DNA from: Streptomyces actuosus
Lineage (GTDB): Bacteria; Actinomycetota; Actinomycetes; Streptomycetales; Streptomycetaceae
Direction: 5' to 3'
Length of the DNA: 64,000 nucleotides
NCBI RefSeq assembly: GCF_016921115.1
Contig: NZ_JAFFZS010000008.1
Coordinates: 62,001-126,000 of the forward strand
The notes under the pieces were generated by a model that ran no database searches, had not been told where the DNA came from, and saw only the letters and a list, made by a program, of their open reading frames with translations. How positions within the stretch are numbered: position 1 is the first letter of the stretch; every line of letters begins with the position of its first letter. This document shows positions 1 through 8,568 of the stretch, one piece after another. Both the position numbers and the translations under genes were made by a program.

Positions 1-827
1 AGGGCCTCGGCGACCTCGTACCGGGGGGCGCCGAGTTCGCGGGCGGTGCGGCGCAGGACGCGGGCCCGGGGATCCTCGGCGCGGTAGACGCGGTGGCCGA
101 AGCCCATGAGACGCTCGCCGCGGTCCAGGGCGTTCTTGACGTAGGCGTCGGCGTCGCCGGTGTGCTCGATCTCCTCGATCATGCCGAGGACGCGGGAGGG
201 GGCGCCGCCGTGCAACGGGCCCGACATCGCGCCCACGGCGCCCGACAGGGCGGCCGCGACGTCCGCGCCGGTGGAGGCGATGACGCGCGCGGTGAAGGTG
301 GAGGCGTTCATGCCGTGCTCGGCGGCGGAGGTCCAGTAGGCGTCCACGGCGGCGACGTGCTTGGGGTCGGGCTCGCCCCGCCAGCGGATCATGAAGCGTT
401 CGACGACGGAGCTCGCCTTGTCGATCTCGCGCTGCGGGACCATGGGCAGGCCCTGGCCGCGGGCGGACTGGGCGACGTAGGACAGGGCCATGACGGCGGC
501 GCGGGCGAGATCCGCGCGGGCCTGGGCCCCGTCGATGTCCAGCAGCGGTTTGAGGCCCCACACCGGCGCCAGCATCGCGAGCGCGGACTGCACGTCGACG
601 CGGATGTCGCCGGAGTGGACGGGGATGGGGAACGGCTCCGCGGGCGGCAGTCCCGGGTTGAACGCACCGTCGACCAGCAGACCCCAGACGTTGCCGAACG
701 AGACGTGGCCGACCAGGTCCTCGATGTCGATGCCGCGGTACCGCAGGGCGCCGCCTTCCTTGTCGGGTTCGGCGATTTCCGTCTCGAACGCGACGACTCC
801 CTCGAGTCCGGGTACGAAGTCGGACAT
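1..827 (-). CDS. citrate synthase 2 (3' end outside window)
   Basis: Condenses acetyl-CoA with oxaloacetate to citrate in the cytoplasm. The sequence matches the actinobacterial 'citrate synthase 2' type. The ATG at 827 is preceded by GAGGAG. About 275 N-terminal residues are visible, including the His of PLHGGAPS (near residue 206) and the GFGHRVY motif (near residue 245). The catalytic Asp and the C-terminus lie beyond the left edge, so the gene is cut by the window and is not necessarily broken. It diverges from pdxH. A possible -10 (TATGGT on the minus strand near 1011-1016) would give a leader of roughly 180 nt with small hairpins. Confidence 0.9.
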   Translation of the reverse strand, partial: MSDFVPGLEGVVAFETEIAEPDKEGGALRYRGIDIEDLVGHVSFGNVWGLLVDGAFNPGLPPAEPFPIPVHSGDIRVDVQSALAMLAPVWGLKPLLDIDGAQARADLARAAVMALSYVAQSARGQGLPMVPQREIDKASSVVERFMIRWRGEPDPKHVAAVDAYWTSAAEHGMNASTFTARVIASTGADVAAALSGAVGAMSGPLHGGAPSRVLGMIEEIEHTGDADAYVKNALDRGERLMGFGHRVYRAEDPRARVLRRTARELGAPRYEVAEA

Positions 828-1124
828 CAGGCGGCTCCTCATGATGTGGGCGACGGATCGTGGGGGAACGGCTGTCAGGGGTGTGGGACGACCTCTTCGA
901 TCTGGATCGATGTGGGGTGGCACGGCTCGGTGCCGGGTGGTTGGCCCTGTGATGCCCCGTCCGGTGGGGGGTCATCCCCCACTGTCACCCCGCGGGGCGG
1001 CATCAGCACCATATCCCCGAGTGCCAGATCTGGGCAGCGGTCGCGGCACTCAGTGCCACCATCCGGGCCGAACCGTCTGCGGAACGGCGACCCCGCGGGG
1101 CCCGGTATGGGGCAAGATGACCGC
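828..1124. promoter_or_regulatory. divergent spacer between citrate synthase and pdxH
   Basis: This 297-bp non-coding spacer should carry promoters for both flanking genes. It contains a perfect 10-bp palindrome CCAGATCTGG at 1024-1033, a hairpin GTGGGGG-GTCAT-CCCCCAC near 964-983, and CAAGAT at 1113-1118, exactly 6 nt before the pdxH GTG. The palindrome could be a regulator site, but nothing in the sequence says for which protein. No small gene was convincing. Confidence 0.45.
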
Positions 1125-1817
1125 GTGACCGACCCAGACGCCCGCCGCTTCGATCCGACCGACTCCCTCGCCCCGGACCCCGCCTCGATGCGCAAGCAGT
1201 ACCGGGCCGAGGGCCTGACCGAGTCCGAGCTGGCCGCCACTCCGGTGGAGCAGTTCGCGCGCTGGTTCACACAGGCGGCGACCGAGGCCCATCTGTTCGA
1301 GCCGAACGCGATGGTCGTCTCCACGGCGGACTCCGAGGGACGGCCCGGCTCGCGCACGGTGCTGCTGAAGCAGTTCGACGAACAGGGTTTCGTGTTCTAC
1401 ACCAACTACGACTCCCGCAAGGCGCGCGACCTGGCGGAGAACCCGTACGTGTCGCTGCTGTTCCCCTGGCACGCGACGGCTCGGCAGGTGATCGTGCTGG
1501 GCGTGGCGCGGCGGACCGGGCGGGAGGAGACGGCCGCCTACTTCCGCACCCGGCCGCACGGCTCCCAGCTGGGCGCGTGGGCGAGCGCGCAGTCCCGTGT
1601 GATCACCTCGCGCGCGGAGGTCGACGCCGCGTACGCGGAGCTGACGACCCGCTACCCGGAGGGCGAGCAGGTGCCGGTGCCGCCGCACTGGGGCGGCTTC
1701 CGGGTGGCACCGCTGGAGGTGGAGTTCTGGCAGGGCCGGGAGAACCGGCTGCACGACCGGCTGCGGTATGTCGCGGAGCAGGACGGGAGCTGGCGGGTGG
1801 AGCGGCTGAGCCCCTGA
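1125..1817 (+). CDS. pdxH: pyridoxamine 5'-phosphate oxidase
   Basis: FMN enzyme that oxidises pyridoxine or pyridoxamine 5'-phosphate to pyridoxal 5'-phosphate, the last step of B6 salvage. It has 230 residues, normal for the family. It shows the FMN/substrate segment [19 protein letters not shown], the [15 protein letters not shown] stretch and the C-terminal [12 protein letters not shown] signature. The reading frame is open far upstream, but family similarity begins at [13 protein letters not shown], so the GTG at 1125 is chosen. There is no Shine-Dalgarno; CAAGAT sits 6 nt upstream, as expected for a leaderless mRNA. Neighbours suggest no specific partner beyond the divergent citrate synthase gene. 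Confidence 0.93.
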   Translation: MTDPDARRFDPTDSLAPDPASMRKQYRAEGLTESELAATPVEQFARWFTQAATEAHLFEPNAMVVSTADSEGRPGSRTVLLKQFDEQGFVFYTNYDSRKARDLAENPYVSLLFPWHATARQVIVLGVARRTGREETAAYFRTRPHGSQLGAWASAQSRVITSRAEVDAAYAELTTRYPEGEQVPVPPHWGGFRVAPLEVEFWQGRENRLHDRLRYVAEQDGSWRVERLSP

Positions 1818-1836
1818 GCCCGCGGCCGCGGCCACG

Positions 1837-2424
1837 TCAGAGCTTGCCCCGCACGCGGACCGTGCGGTGGCCGTCCAGGACCTCCGAGAGGCGGGAGCGG
1901 AAGCCGTCGGTGAGCTCCGGCCAGTTCCAGAACTCCAGCCCCAGGTGGCCGAAGGCGAAGTGGTCGTCGGGCCAGCCCCATGCGGTCAGGGGGACCTCGC
2001 GGGCGCAGGCGGGGCAGGCGACCGCGGCCTCGGTGCCGGTGCGGTGCCCGGTGCCGACGGCGTCGCCGAACAGCGCCCGGACCTCGTCGATCGGATCCCA
2101 CTCGTCGGTGATCAGGCGGGTGGAGGCGCGGCAGCGGGGGCAGGTCACCGCCTCGGGCTCGCCCTGGCCGCCGTGGAAGACGGTCCGCTCGGCGTACACG
2201 GCGAGACCGTCGAAGGGCTTCTCCCGGTCCGTGCGGGCCGCCCCGACCGCCCGCCACCAGTGCGGGCCCGGCGGATGCCCGAGGGGCGGCCCCAGGACGC
2301 AGTCCGTGCGCTCGGCGAGCACGATCCCCTCGGCCACCAGCCACCGCACCGCCCGCTCGGCGAGCCGCGCGGCCTGCTGCGGGGTCGCGTCGAGGTCGAC
2401 GACGGTCCGGAAGTGATCACCCAC
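1837..2424 (-). CDS. conserved hypothetical protein with paired zinc-ribbon cysteines
   Basis: Soluble 195-residue protein of unknown function. Two CPxC knuckles, CPRC near residue 118 and CPAC near residue 159, resemble the halves of a zinc ribbon. There is no signal peptide or membrane segment, and the region between the knuckles is acidic. The GTG at 2424 has no Shine-Dalgarno, but TACCGT lies 6 nt upstream (2431-2436), which suggests a leaderless transcript. It is convergent with pdxH (19 bp between stops) and lies 43 bp downstream of the tetR gene on the same strand, so weak co-transcription with the catabolic operon is possible. I do not recognise a named family. Confidence 0.7.
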   Translation of the reverse strand: MGDHFRTVVDLDATPQQAARLAERAVRWLVAEGIVLAERTDCVLGPPLGHPPGPHWWRAVGAARTDREKPFDGLAVYAERTVFHGGQGEPEAVTCPRCRASTRLITDEWDPIDEVRALFGDAVGTGHRTGTEAAVACPACAREVPLTAWGWPDDHFAFGHLGLEFWNWPELTDGFRSRLSEVLDGHRTVRVRGKL

Positions 2425-2467
2425 ACGGCGACGGTAGCCGCCGCCACCGACAACGGGCGCCAGCGCG

Positions 2468-3079
2468 TCAACCCAGCGCCGCGTCCAGCAGCCGGGCCCA
2501 CTGCGCCACGACCGGCTCCCGGCGGGCCCGGTCGTCGGTGAGGAGATTGGCCAGGCCCAGGCCGCGGGCCATGTCCATCAGCCCCTGCACGGTCTCACGG
2601 ACCCCGGGACGGGACTCGTCGGCGGCCAGCAGTTCCACGGCGATGCGGTGGGTCTCGCGGCCGACGCGGGCCTCCAGCTCCGTCACGCGCGGACGCAGCT
2701 GCTCCTCGTCGCAGGCCGCGACCCACAGGTGGAGGGCGGCGCGGAAGAGGGGCCCGGTGTACAGGTCGACGAGCGCGGCGACGACGGCGCGGCGGTCGCC
2801 GGCCTGCGCACCCTGCGGGAACAGGGCGCGCAGGGCCAGCGAGCGCTCTTCGGCGACGTACTCCACGGCCGCCGTGAACAGGTCCTCACGGGTCGGGAAG
2901 TGGTGCTGGGCCGCACCACGGGAGACACCGGCGCGTTCGGCGACGACGGAGACGGTGGAGCCGGCCCAGCCGTGTTCGGCGAGGCAGGCCACGGCGGCCT
3001 CCAGCAGCCGCTGCCGGGTGGCGCGGCTGCGGTCCTGCTTGGGGAGGCGATCGCCTTCTACTGTGCTCGCAGCACCCAT
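2468..3079 (-). CDS. TetR-family transcriptional regulator of the catabolic operon
   Basis: A 203-residue one-component repressor. The N-terminal TetR helix-turn-helix spans about residues 18-62 (TRQRLLEAA... GVSRGAAQHHFPTREDLF), followed by an all-helical ligand domain. The ATG at 3079 lies inside the 3' end of the enoyl-CoA hydratase gene (22-nt overlap), so the regulator is the last gene of the operon it probably controls. An acyl-CoA or terpenoid thioester is the likely type of ligand, by analogy with other TetR regulators in acyl-CoA gene clusters; that is inference. The palindrome at 12694-12705, ahead of the first gene, is the best operator candidate. Confidence 0.88.
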   Translation of the reverse strand: MGAASTVEGDRLPKQDRSRATRQRLLEAAVACLAEHGWAGSTVSVVAERAGVSRGAAQHHFPTREDLFTAAVEYVAEERSLALRALFPQGAQAGDRRAVVAALVDLYTGPLFRAALHLWVAACDEEQLRPRVTELEARVGRETHRIAVELLAADESRPGVRETVQGLMDMARGLGLANLLTDDRARREPVVAQWARLLDAALG

Positions 3080-3801
3080 ACCGGATCCCGTCGTTCTAGG
3101 AAGGCCGTCATCCCCTCGCGGGCCTGCGGGGTGGAGAACAGCCGGGCCGAGAGCGCGGTCAGGTCGGCCGCGTCCCGATCGAATGCTTCCAGCACCCTAG
3201 CCGTGAGCAGTGCCTTCGTCTCGGCCAGGCCCTGGGGGGAGGCCCGGCGCAGGCCGTCCAGGACGGGTTCCAGGGTCGCGTCGACGTCCTCGCCCTCCGC
3301 CGTCAGCAGGCCGATGCGGACCGCTTCGGGTGCGGTGAAGCGCTCGCCGGTGAGGAAGTAGCGGGCCAGGGCGCGGGGGTCGGTGCGCGGGAGGACCGGC
3401 AGGGAGATCACCGCGGGGGCCACGCCGATGCGGACCTCGGTGAAGGCGAAGGTGGCCTGCCGGGTCGCCGCCGCCATGTCGCAGGCCGCGAGCAGGCCCA
3501 GGCCGCCGGCGCGGACGTGGCCGGTGATCCTCGCGACGACGGGCTTGTGCAGTTCGACGATCTGCCGCAGCAGCGCCACCAGCGCGTCCGGCGCGGGCGG
3601 GTCCCGCAGGTCGGCGCCCGCGCAGAAGGTGTTCCCGGTGTGGGTGAGGACGACGGCGCGGACATCGCCGTCCTTGCCGCAGTCGGCGAGGGCGTCGGCG
3701 AGGTCGGTGACGAGGGCGGCGGACAGCGCGTTGCGGGTGTCCGGGGAGTCGAGGCTGAGGGTCTCCACGCCCCGGTCGCGGGTGCGGCCGACCAGGGTCA
3801 T
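3058..3801 (-). CDS. enoyl-CoA hydratase/isomerase family protein
   Basis: A 247-residue crotonase-fold enzyme, a normal length, expected to hydrate or isomerise an enoyl-CoA intermediate of the surrounding pathway. The oxyanion-hole segment GNTFCAGADL is near residue 56 and a second glycine-rich segment GHVRAGGLGLLAACD near 94. The usual first catalytic Glu position is not conserved in an obvious way, so the exact reaction (hydratase, isomerase or hydrolase) is open. The ATG at 3801 overlaps the ligase stop codon by one base (TGATG), which implies translational coupling. It corresponds by position and family to AtuE-type hydratases of terpene-utilisation clusters, though family alone does not prove this. 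Confidence 0.87.
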   Translation of the reverse strand: MTLVGRTRDRGVETLSLDSPDTRNALSAALVTDLADALADCGKDGDVRAVVLTHTGNTFCAGADLRDPPAPDALVALLRQIVELHKPVVARITGHVRAGGLGLLAACDMAAATRQATFAFTEVRIGVAPAVISLPVLPRTDPRALARYFLTGERFTAPEAVRIGLLTAEGEDVDATLEPVLDGLRRASPQGLAETKALLTARVLEAFDRDAADLTALSARLFSTPQAREGMTAFLERRDPVWVLRAQ

Positions 3802-5369
3802 CAGGAGTGCTCCCTGAGCTGCCGGCGCAGGATCTTGCCGGAGGCGGCCCGCGGGACGGCGTCGATGAAGGTGACCTGGCGGATGCGTTTGTAGGGGGCG
3901 ACGCGTTCGGCGACGTACATCATGACCTCCCCTTCGGAGAGTTCGTCGGACTCCGGCTGGCGCACGACGTAGGCGCGCGGGATCTCGGTGCCCTGGTCGC
4001 CGGGGACGCCGATGACGGCGGCGTCGGCGATGCCGGGGTGGGTGAGCAGGAGGGCCTCCAGTTCGGCGGGGGCCACCTGGAAGCCCTTGTACTTGATGAG
4101 TTCCTTGACCCGGTCGACGACGAAGAGCCAGCCGTCCTCGTCGACGTGGCCGACGTCCCCGGTGTGCAGCCAGCCCTCGGGGTCGATCATCTCGGCGGTG
4201 GCGTCGGGACGGCCGAGATAGCCCTTCATGACCTGGGGGCCGCGGATGAGGATCTGGCCGGGCTCGCCGGTGCCGAGGTCCTTGCCGGGGTCGTCGAGGG
4301 AGACGATGCGCATCTCGGTGCCGGCGATGAGCCGGCCGACCGTACCCGCGGGGGCCCGGTGCATGGAGTCGAGTGGGACGACGTGGGTGCCGGGGGACAG
4401 CTCGGTCATGCCGTAGGCCTGGCCGACGGGCGGCAGGCCCAGCCGCCGGGAGCAGGCGGCGGCGAGCTGGGCGTCCAGGGGTGCGGCGGCGCTGAGGACG
4501 TACTTCAGCGACGACAGGTCGTACTGCGCGACGAGCGGGTGCTTGGCGAGCGCGAGGACGATCGGCGGGGCCACGTACAGGCCGGTGATGCGGTGGTTCT
4601 GGATGGCCGCGAGGAACGTCTCCAGGTCGAAGCGGGGCAGGACGACGACGGTGGCGCCCTGGCGCAGGGGTGCGTTCATGAGGGCGGTCAGGCCGTAGAT
4701 GTGGAAGAACGGCAGGACGGCGAGGATGCGTTCGCCGGGGCCGGCGGTGATCGCCGGTTCGAGCTGGGCGAGGTTGGTGGCGATCTGCCGGTGGGTGAGC
4801 ATCACGCCCTTGGGTATGCCGGTCGTCCCCGACGAGTACGGCAGGGCGGCCACGTCCTCGGCGGGGTCGATGCGCACGTCCGGCTCGGGGGCGGTGCTCG
4901 CCAGCATGTCGATCAGCGAGCGGTGTCCCGGCGCGCTGTCGCAGACGAAGATCTCCTCGATGCCGCCGGCGAGTTCGGCGGCCCTCCGCGCGGCCTGGAG
5001 CAGCGGGGAGACGGTGACGATCCAGCGGGCCGCGGAGTCCTTCAGCTGCTTGGCGAACTCCTCCGGTGTGGCGAGCGGGTGCACGGTGGTGACGCAGGCG
5101 CCCGCGCGCGTGGCGGCGTGGAAGGCGGTCGGGAAGGCGATCGTGTTGGGGCTGTGCAGGGCGAGCACATCGCCCTTGCGGACGCCGGCCTCGGCGAGAG
5201 CGGCGGCGATGCGGCGGTGGAACCGGTCCACCTGCTCGTAGCTGAGTGTGGTGCCGTCGGTGCCGTCGATCAGGGCGGGCGCGTCCCCGAACTCGGCTGC
5301 GCGGCCCAGAACGGCCTCGTGGATGGGCAGTTCCAGGGCCGGGACGTCTGCGTACTCGCTGCGGAACAC
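3801..5369 (-). CDS. acyl-CoA ligase of the 4-coumarate/FadD type
   Basis: Adenylate-forming enzyme of 522 residues that activates a carboxylic acid to its CoA thioester, probably feeding substrate into this operon. Motifs in order: ATP loop YSSGTTGIPKGVMLTHRQ, YGMTEL, the TGD motif in WLHTGDVGHVDEDGWLF, the hinge KELIKYKGFQVAPAELE, and the catalytic Lys in AASGKILRR near the C-terminus. The reading frame is open upstream, but the GTG at 5369 has a perfect GAGGAGGAACC in front and family similarity starts there. It lies 29 bp after the acyl-CoA dehydrogenase stop. The acid substrate cannot be read from the sequence. Confidence 0.93.
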   Translation of the reverse strand: MFRSEYADVPALELPIHEAVLGRAAEFGDAPALIDGTDGTTLSYEQVDRFHRRIAAALAEAGVRKGDVLALHSPNTIAFPTAFHAATRAGACVTTVHPLATPEEFAKQLKDSAARWIVTVSPLLQAARRAAELAGGIEEIFVCDSAPGHRSLIDMLASTAPEPDVRIDPAEDVAALPYSSGTTGIPKGVMLTHRQIATNLAQLEPAITAGPGERILAVLPFFHIYGLTALMNAPLRQGATVVVLPRFDLETFLAAIQNHRITGLYVAPPIVLALAKHPLVAQYDLSSLKYVLSAAAPLDAQLAAACSRRLGLPPVGQAYGMTELSPGTHVVPLDSMHRAPAGTVGRLIAGTEMRIVSLDDPGKDLGTGEPGQILIRGPQVMKGYLGRPDATAEMIDPEGWLHTGDVGHVDEDGWLFVVDRVKELIKYKGFQVAPAELEALLLTHPGIADAAVIGVPGDQGTEIPRAYVVRQPESDELSEGEVMMYVAERVAPYKRIRQVTFIDAVPRAASGKILRRQLREHS

Positions 5370-5398
5370 GGTTCCTCCTCGCACGGCGTTGTGCCGGA

Positions 5399-6565
5399 TC
5401 AGTACGACTTCGGCAGACCCAGGGTCTGGTGGGAGACGTAGTTGAGAATCATCTCCCGGCTCACCGGAGCAATACGAGCCACGCGCGCGGCAGTTATCAA
5501 CGAGGCCAGGCCGAATTCGCGCGTGAGGCCGTTGCCGCCGAGGGTGTGCACGGCCTGGTCGACGGCCTTCACGCAGGCCTCCCCGGCGGCGTACTTGGCC
5601 ATGTTGGCGGCCTCGCCCGCGCCGACGTCGTCCCCCGCGTCGTAGAGGTGGGCCGCCTTCTGCATCATCAGACGGGCCAGTTCCAGGTCGATGTGCGCCT
5701 GCGCCAGGGGGTGGGCGATGGCCTGGTGCGCGCCGATGGGCGTCTTCCACACGGTCCGTTCGCGCGCGTAGTCGAGGGCGCGGGCGAGTGCGTGGCGTCC
5801 CATGCCGATCGCGAACGCCGCCGTCATGATCCGCTCCGGGTTCAGTCCGGCGAACAGTTGCAGCAGGCCCGCGTCCTCGTCGCCCACCAGCGCGTCGGCG
5901 GGCAGCCGTACGTCGTCCAGGACGAGCTCGAACTGCTTCTCCGCGGCGGTGAGTTCCATGTCGATGGGCCGCCTGGTGAAGCCGTCGGCGTCACGCGGGA
6001 CGATGAACAGGCAGGGCTTGAGGCGCCCGGTGCGGGAGTCCTCGGTGCGCCCGACGATGAGGGTGGCGTCGGCGATGTCCACGCCGGAGACGAAGACCTT
6101 GCGGCCGGTGAGCAGCCAGTCGCCGCTGCCGGGATCGCGGCGGGCGGTGGTGGTGATGCGGTGGCTGTTGGACCCGGCGTCCGGCTCGGTGATCCCGAAG
6201 GCCATGGTGCGGGTGCCGTCCGCGAGGCCGGGGAGCCAGGCCTGCCGCTGCGCCTCGGTGCCGAAGCGGGCGATCACGTTGCCGCAGATGGCGGGGGAGA
6301 CCACCAGCATGAGCAGGGGGCAGCCGGCCGCGCCGAGTTCCTCCAGGACGAGGGCGAGTTCGGTGATGCCGCCGCCCCCGCCGCCGTAGGCCTCGGGCAG
6401 GTTGACGCCGAGGTAGCCGAGCTTGCCGGCCTCCTGCCAGAGCTCGGTGGGGTGGCGGCCCTCCGCGACGGTCCGGGTGATGTAGTCGCGGCCGTAGCGG
6501 CTGCCGAGGGCCGACACGGCGGATCGGAGGGCTTTGTGCTCGTCGGACTCGATGTGCGTGGTCAT
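5399..6565 (-). CDS. acyl-CoA dehydrogenase
   Basis: FAD enzyme of 388 residues that introduces the alpha,beta double bond into an acyl-CoA. The FAD/substrate loop MAFGITEPDAGSNSHRI and the C-terminal AVDQAVHTLGGNGLTREFGL segment are clear. The ATG at 6565 is preceded by GGAGGAG. A run of six Gly codons (EAYGGGGGGITE) lengthens a loop that is normally shorter. In the operon it follows the carboxylase alpha gene after a 146-bp spacer carrying four short tandem repeats, the largest internal gap of the operon. In an Atu- or Liu-type pathway this enzyme would act on the 3-methyl-branched acyl-CoA before carboxylation. Confidence 0.93.
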   Translation of the reverse strand: MTTHIESDEHKALRSAVSALGSRYGRDYITRTVAEGRHPTELWQEAGKLGYLGVNLPEAYGGGGGGITELALVLEELGAAGCPLLMLVVSPAICGNVIARFGTEAQRQAWLPGLADGTRTMAFGITEPDAGSNSHRITTTARRDPGSGDWLLTGRKVFVSGVDIADATLIVGRTEDSRTGRLKPCLFIVPRDADGFTRRPIDMELTAAEKQFELVLDDVRLPADALVGDEDAGLLQLFAGLNPERIMTAAFAIGMGRHALARALDYARERTVWKTPIGAHQAIAHPLAQAHIDLELARLMMQKAAHLYDAGDDVGAGEAANMAKYAAGEACVKAVDQAVHTLGGNGLTREFGLASLITAARVARIAPVSREMILNYVSHQTLGLPKSY

Positions 6566-6612
6566 GGGTCTCCTCCGGGCTGCGGTTCTCGGTGGGGTGG
6601 CTCGCGGGAGAT

Positions 6613-6673
6613 CGGTGGTGCCTCGGATCGGTGATGTGTCGGACGGTGGTGCCTCGGACGGTGGTGCCGCCGT
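6613..6673. repeat. four tandem ~15-bp repeats in an operon spacer
   Basis: Four head-to-tail units: CGGTGGTGCCTCGGAT (6613), CGGTGATGTGTCGGA (6629), CGGTGGTGCCTCGGA (6644) and CGGTGGTGCCGCCGT (6659). Units 1 and 3 are the same over 15 bp; the others differ at a few positions. They lie between the carboxylase alpha stop and the acyl-CoA dehydrogenase start on the transcribed strand, inside the presumed polycistronic mRNA. They might be slippage products, protein-binding repeats or an mRNA processing/stability element; the sequence does not decide. Confidence 0.75.
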
Positions 6674-6711
6674 GGGGCGGCGTGGGCCGCAGGTCGGGGG
6701 ACCCGCAGCCC

Positions 6712-8559
6712 TCAGGCGGGGTCGACGACCGCGAGCAGCGCGCCGACCGTGACCTGCTGGCCGGGCACGGCGTGCAGGGCGGTGAGCGTCCCGGTCGCGG
6801 GTGCCGAGATCCGGTGCTGCATCTTCATCGCTTCGAGCCACACGATCGGTTCGCCGGCCCGGACACTCGATCCGGTGGCGAGACCGTCGGCGACCTTGAC
6901 GACCGTGCCCGGCATGGGCGCGAGCAGGGAACCGGGGGCGTGCTGGGCGGTCGGGTCGGAGAAGCGGGGCAGGGCGGTGAGGCGGTCGGCGTTGACGTGG
7001 ACGTCGTCGCCGTAGCGCGCGACCTCGTAGCGGCGCCGAACGCCGTCGACGTCGAGGACGACCAGGTGGGCGCCGGCGTGCACGACGCGTACGCCGGGGG
7101 ACTCGGTGGTGAAGCCTGTCCGGGTGCGGACGTAGCGCGCCTCGTGCTCCTCCCCCGCCATCGCGTACCGCTTGGCCTGCGGCTGGGACGGCAGGTTGCG
7201 CCAGCCGCCGAAGCGGGAGCGGCCGTGGGCGTCGGCGAGCGCGGCGGCCAGGGGGGCGTGCGGGTCGGGGGCGGGCGCCGTCAGGTCGGCGAGGTGGCGG
7301 TCGTAGAAGCCGGTGTCCATGCGGGCGGAGGCGAACTCCTCGTGCCGCAGGGACCGCACCAGCAGGTCGCGGTTGGTGACCGGGCCGTGGACGGCCGCCC
7401 GTTCGAGAGCGCCGGCGAGCCTGCGGAGCGCCTCGGCGCGGGTGGGGGCGTGCGCGACGACCTTGGCGAGCATCGGGTCGTAGTGGACGCCGATGCGGTC
7501 GCCGTCGGCGTACCCGGTGTCCAGGCGCACCCCCTCCGGCACGGCGAGGCGGTGCAGGGTGCCGGTCTGCGGGGCCCAGTCGCGGGCCGGGTCCTCGGCG
7601 TACAGGCGGGCCTCGATCGCGTGACCGCGCGCGGGCGGCGGCGCGTCGGCCAGGGCGTGGCCCTCGGCGACGCGGATCTGTTCGGCGACGAGGTCGAGGC
7701 CGAAGACGGCCTCGGTGACGGGGTGCTCGACCTGGAGGCGGGTGTTCATCTCCAGGAAGTGGGCGCGGCCGTCGGCGACCAGGAACTCGACGGTGCCCGC
7801 GCCGACGTAGGAGACGGCGCGGGCAGCGCGCACGGCCAGCGCGTGCAGCTCTCGTTCGAGCCCCGCCCCCAGGCCGGGCGCGGGCGCCTCCTCGATCACC
7901 TTCTGGTGCCGGCGCTGCAGGGAGCAGTCGCGGGTGCCCAGCGCCCACACCGTGCCGTGCGTGTCGGCGAGGACCTGCACCTCGATGTGGCGGCCGTCCA
8001 CGACATACGGCTCGACGAACACCTCGCCGTCGCCGAACGCGCTCGCGGCCTCGGCGCGCGCGCTCTCCAGGGCTGCGCCGAGCTCCTCCAAGCGGCGCAC
8101 GACGCGCATCCCGCGCCCCCCGCCGCCCGCGGCGGCCTTCACCAGCACCGGCAGATCGGCCTCGGTGACCTCGCCCAGGGGCTCGATGCCCATCAGTTCC
8201 TTCGCCCGGGTCTTGGACGCCATCGCCTCGATCGCCTGTGGGGGCGGTCCGATCCAGACCAGCCCCGCGTCCTGCACGGCACGCGCGAAGTCGGCGTTCT
8301 CGGAGAGGAACCCGTACCCGGGGTGCACGGCGTCCGCTCCGGCGGCGAGCGCCGCCTTCACGATCAGGTCGGCCCGCAGATAGGTCTCCGCGGGGGCCGC
8401 CCCGGGTAGCCGCACCGCCTCGTCCGCCACGCGCGCGTGGAGGGCGTCGCCGTCGGCGTCCGAGTACACGGCCACCGTCCGGATGCCCAGCTCACGGCAG
8501 GTGCGGAAGATCCGGCAGGCGATCTCGCCCCGGTTGGCCACCAGCACAGTCGCAATCAT
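6712..8559 (-). CDS. acyl-CoA carboxylase alpha subunit (biotin carboxylase + BCCP)
   Basis: A 615-residue biotin-dependent subunit: it carboxylates biotin with ATP and bicarbonate and carries it to the beta subunit. The N-terminal biotin carboxylase starts with VLVANRGEIACRIFRT. The Gly-rich ATP-grasp loop KAAAGGGGRGMR, the QRRHQKVIEEAP loop and the catalytic EMNTRLQVEHPVTE follow. The C-terminus has the biotinyl-Lys motif EAMKMQH. It is shorter than many methylcrotonyl-CoA carboxylase alpha subunits, with a compact KELMGIEPLGEVTEADLP segment ahead of the ATP-grasp loop. It starts 9 bp after the beta subunit stop. Being paired with its own beta subunit and an AtuA homologue, it fits a methylcrotonyl- or geranyl-CoA-type carboxylase better than housekeeping AccA. 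Confidence 0.93.
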   Translation of the reverse strand: MIATVLVANRGEIACRIFRTCRELGIRTVAVYSDADGDALHARVADEAVRLPGAAPAETYLRADLIVKAALAAGADAVHPGYGFLSENADFARAVQDAGLVWIGPPPQAIEAMASKTRAKELMGIEPLGEVTEADLPVLVKAAAGGGGRGMRVVRRLEELGAALESARAEAASAFGDGEVFVEPYVVDGRHIEVQVLADTHGTVWALGTRDCSLQRRHQKVIEEAPAPGLGAGLERELHALAVRAARAVSYVGAGTVEFLVADGRAHFLEMNTRLQVEHPVTEAVFGLDLVAEQIRVAEGHALADAPPPARGHAIEARLYAEDPARDWAPQTGTLHRLAVPEGVRLDTGYADGDRIGVHYDPMLAKVVAHAPTRAEALRRLAGALERAAVHGPVTNRDLLVRSLRHEEFASARMDTGFYDRHLADLTAPAPDPHAPLAAALADAHGRSRFGGWRNLPSQPQAKRYAMAGEEHEARYVRTRTGFTTESPGVRVVHAGAHLVVLDVDGVRRRYEVARYGDDVHVNADRLTALPRFSDPTAQHAPGSLLAPMPGTVVKVADGLATGSSVRAGEPIVWLEAMKMQHRISAPATGTLTALHAVPGQQVTVGALLAVVDPA

Positions 8560-8568
8560 GTGGATCCC

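Noticed and set aside
3807..5441. Long open frames opposite the acyl-CoA ligase and other genes
   Set aside because: High G+C keeps antisense frames open; their sequences are low-complexity Gly/Ala/Arg/Pro and match no family, while the other strand carries clear enzyme motifs.
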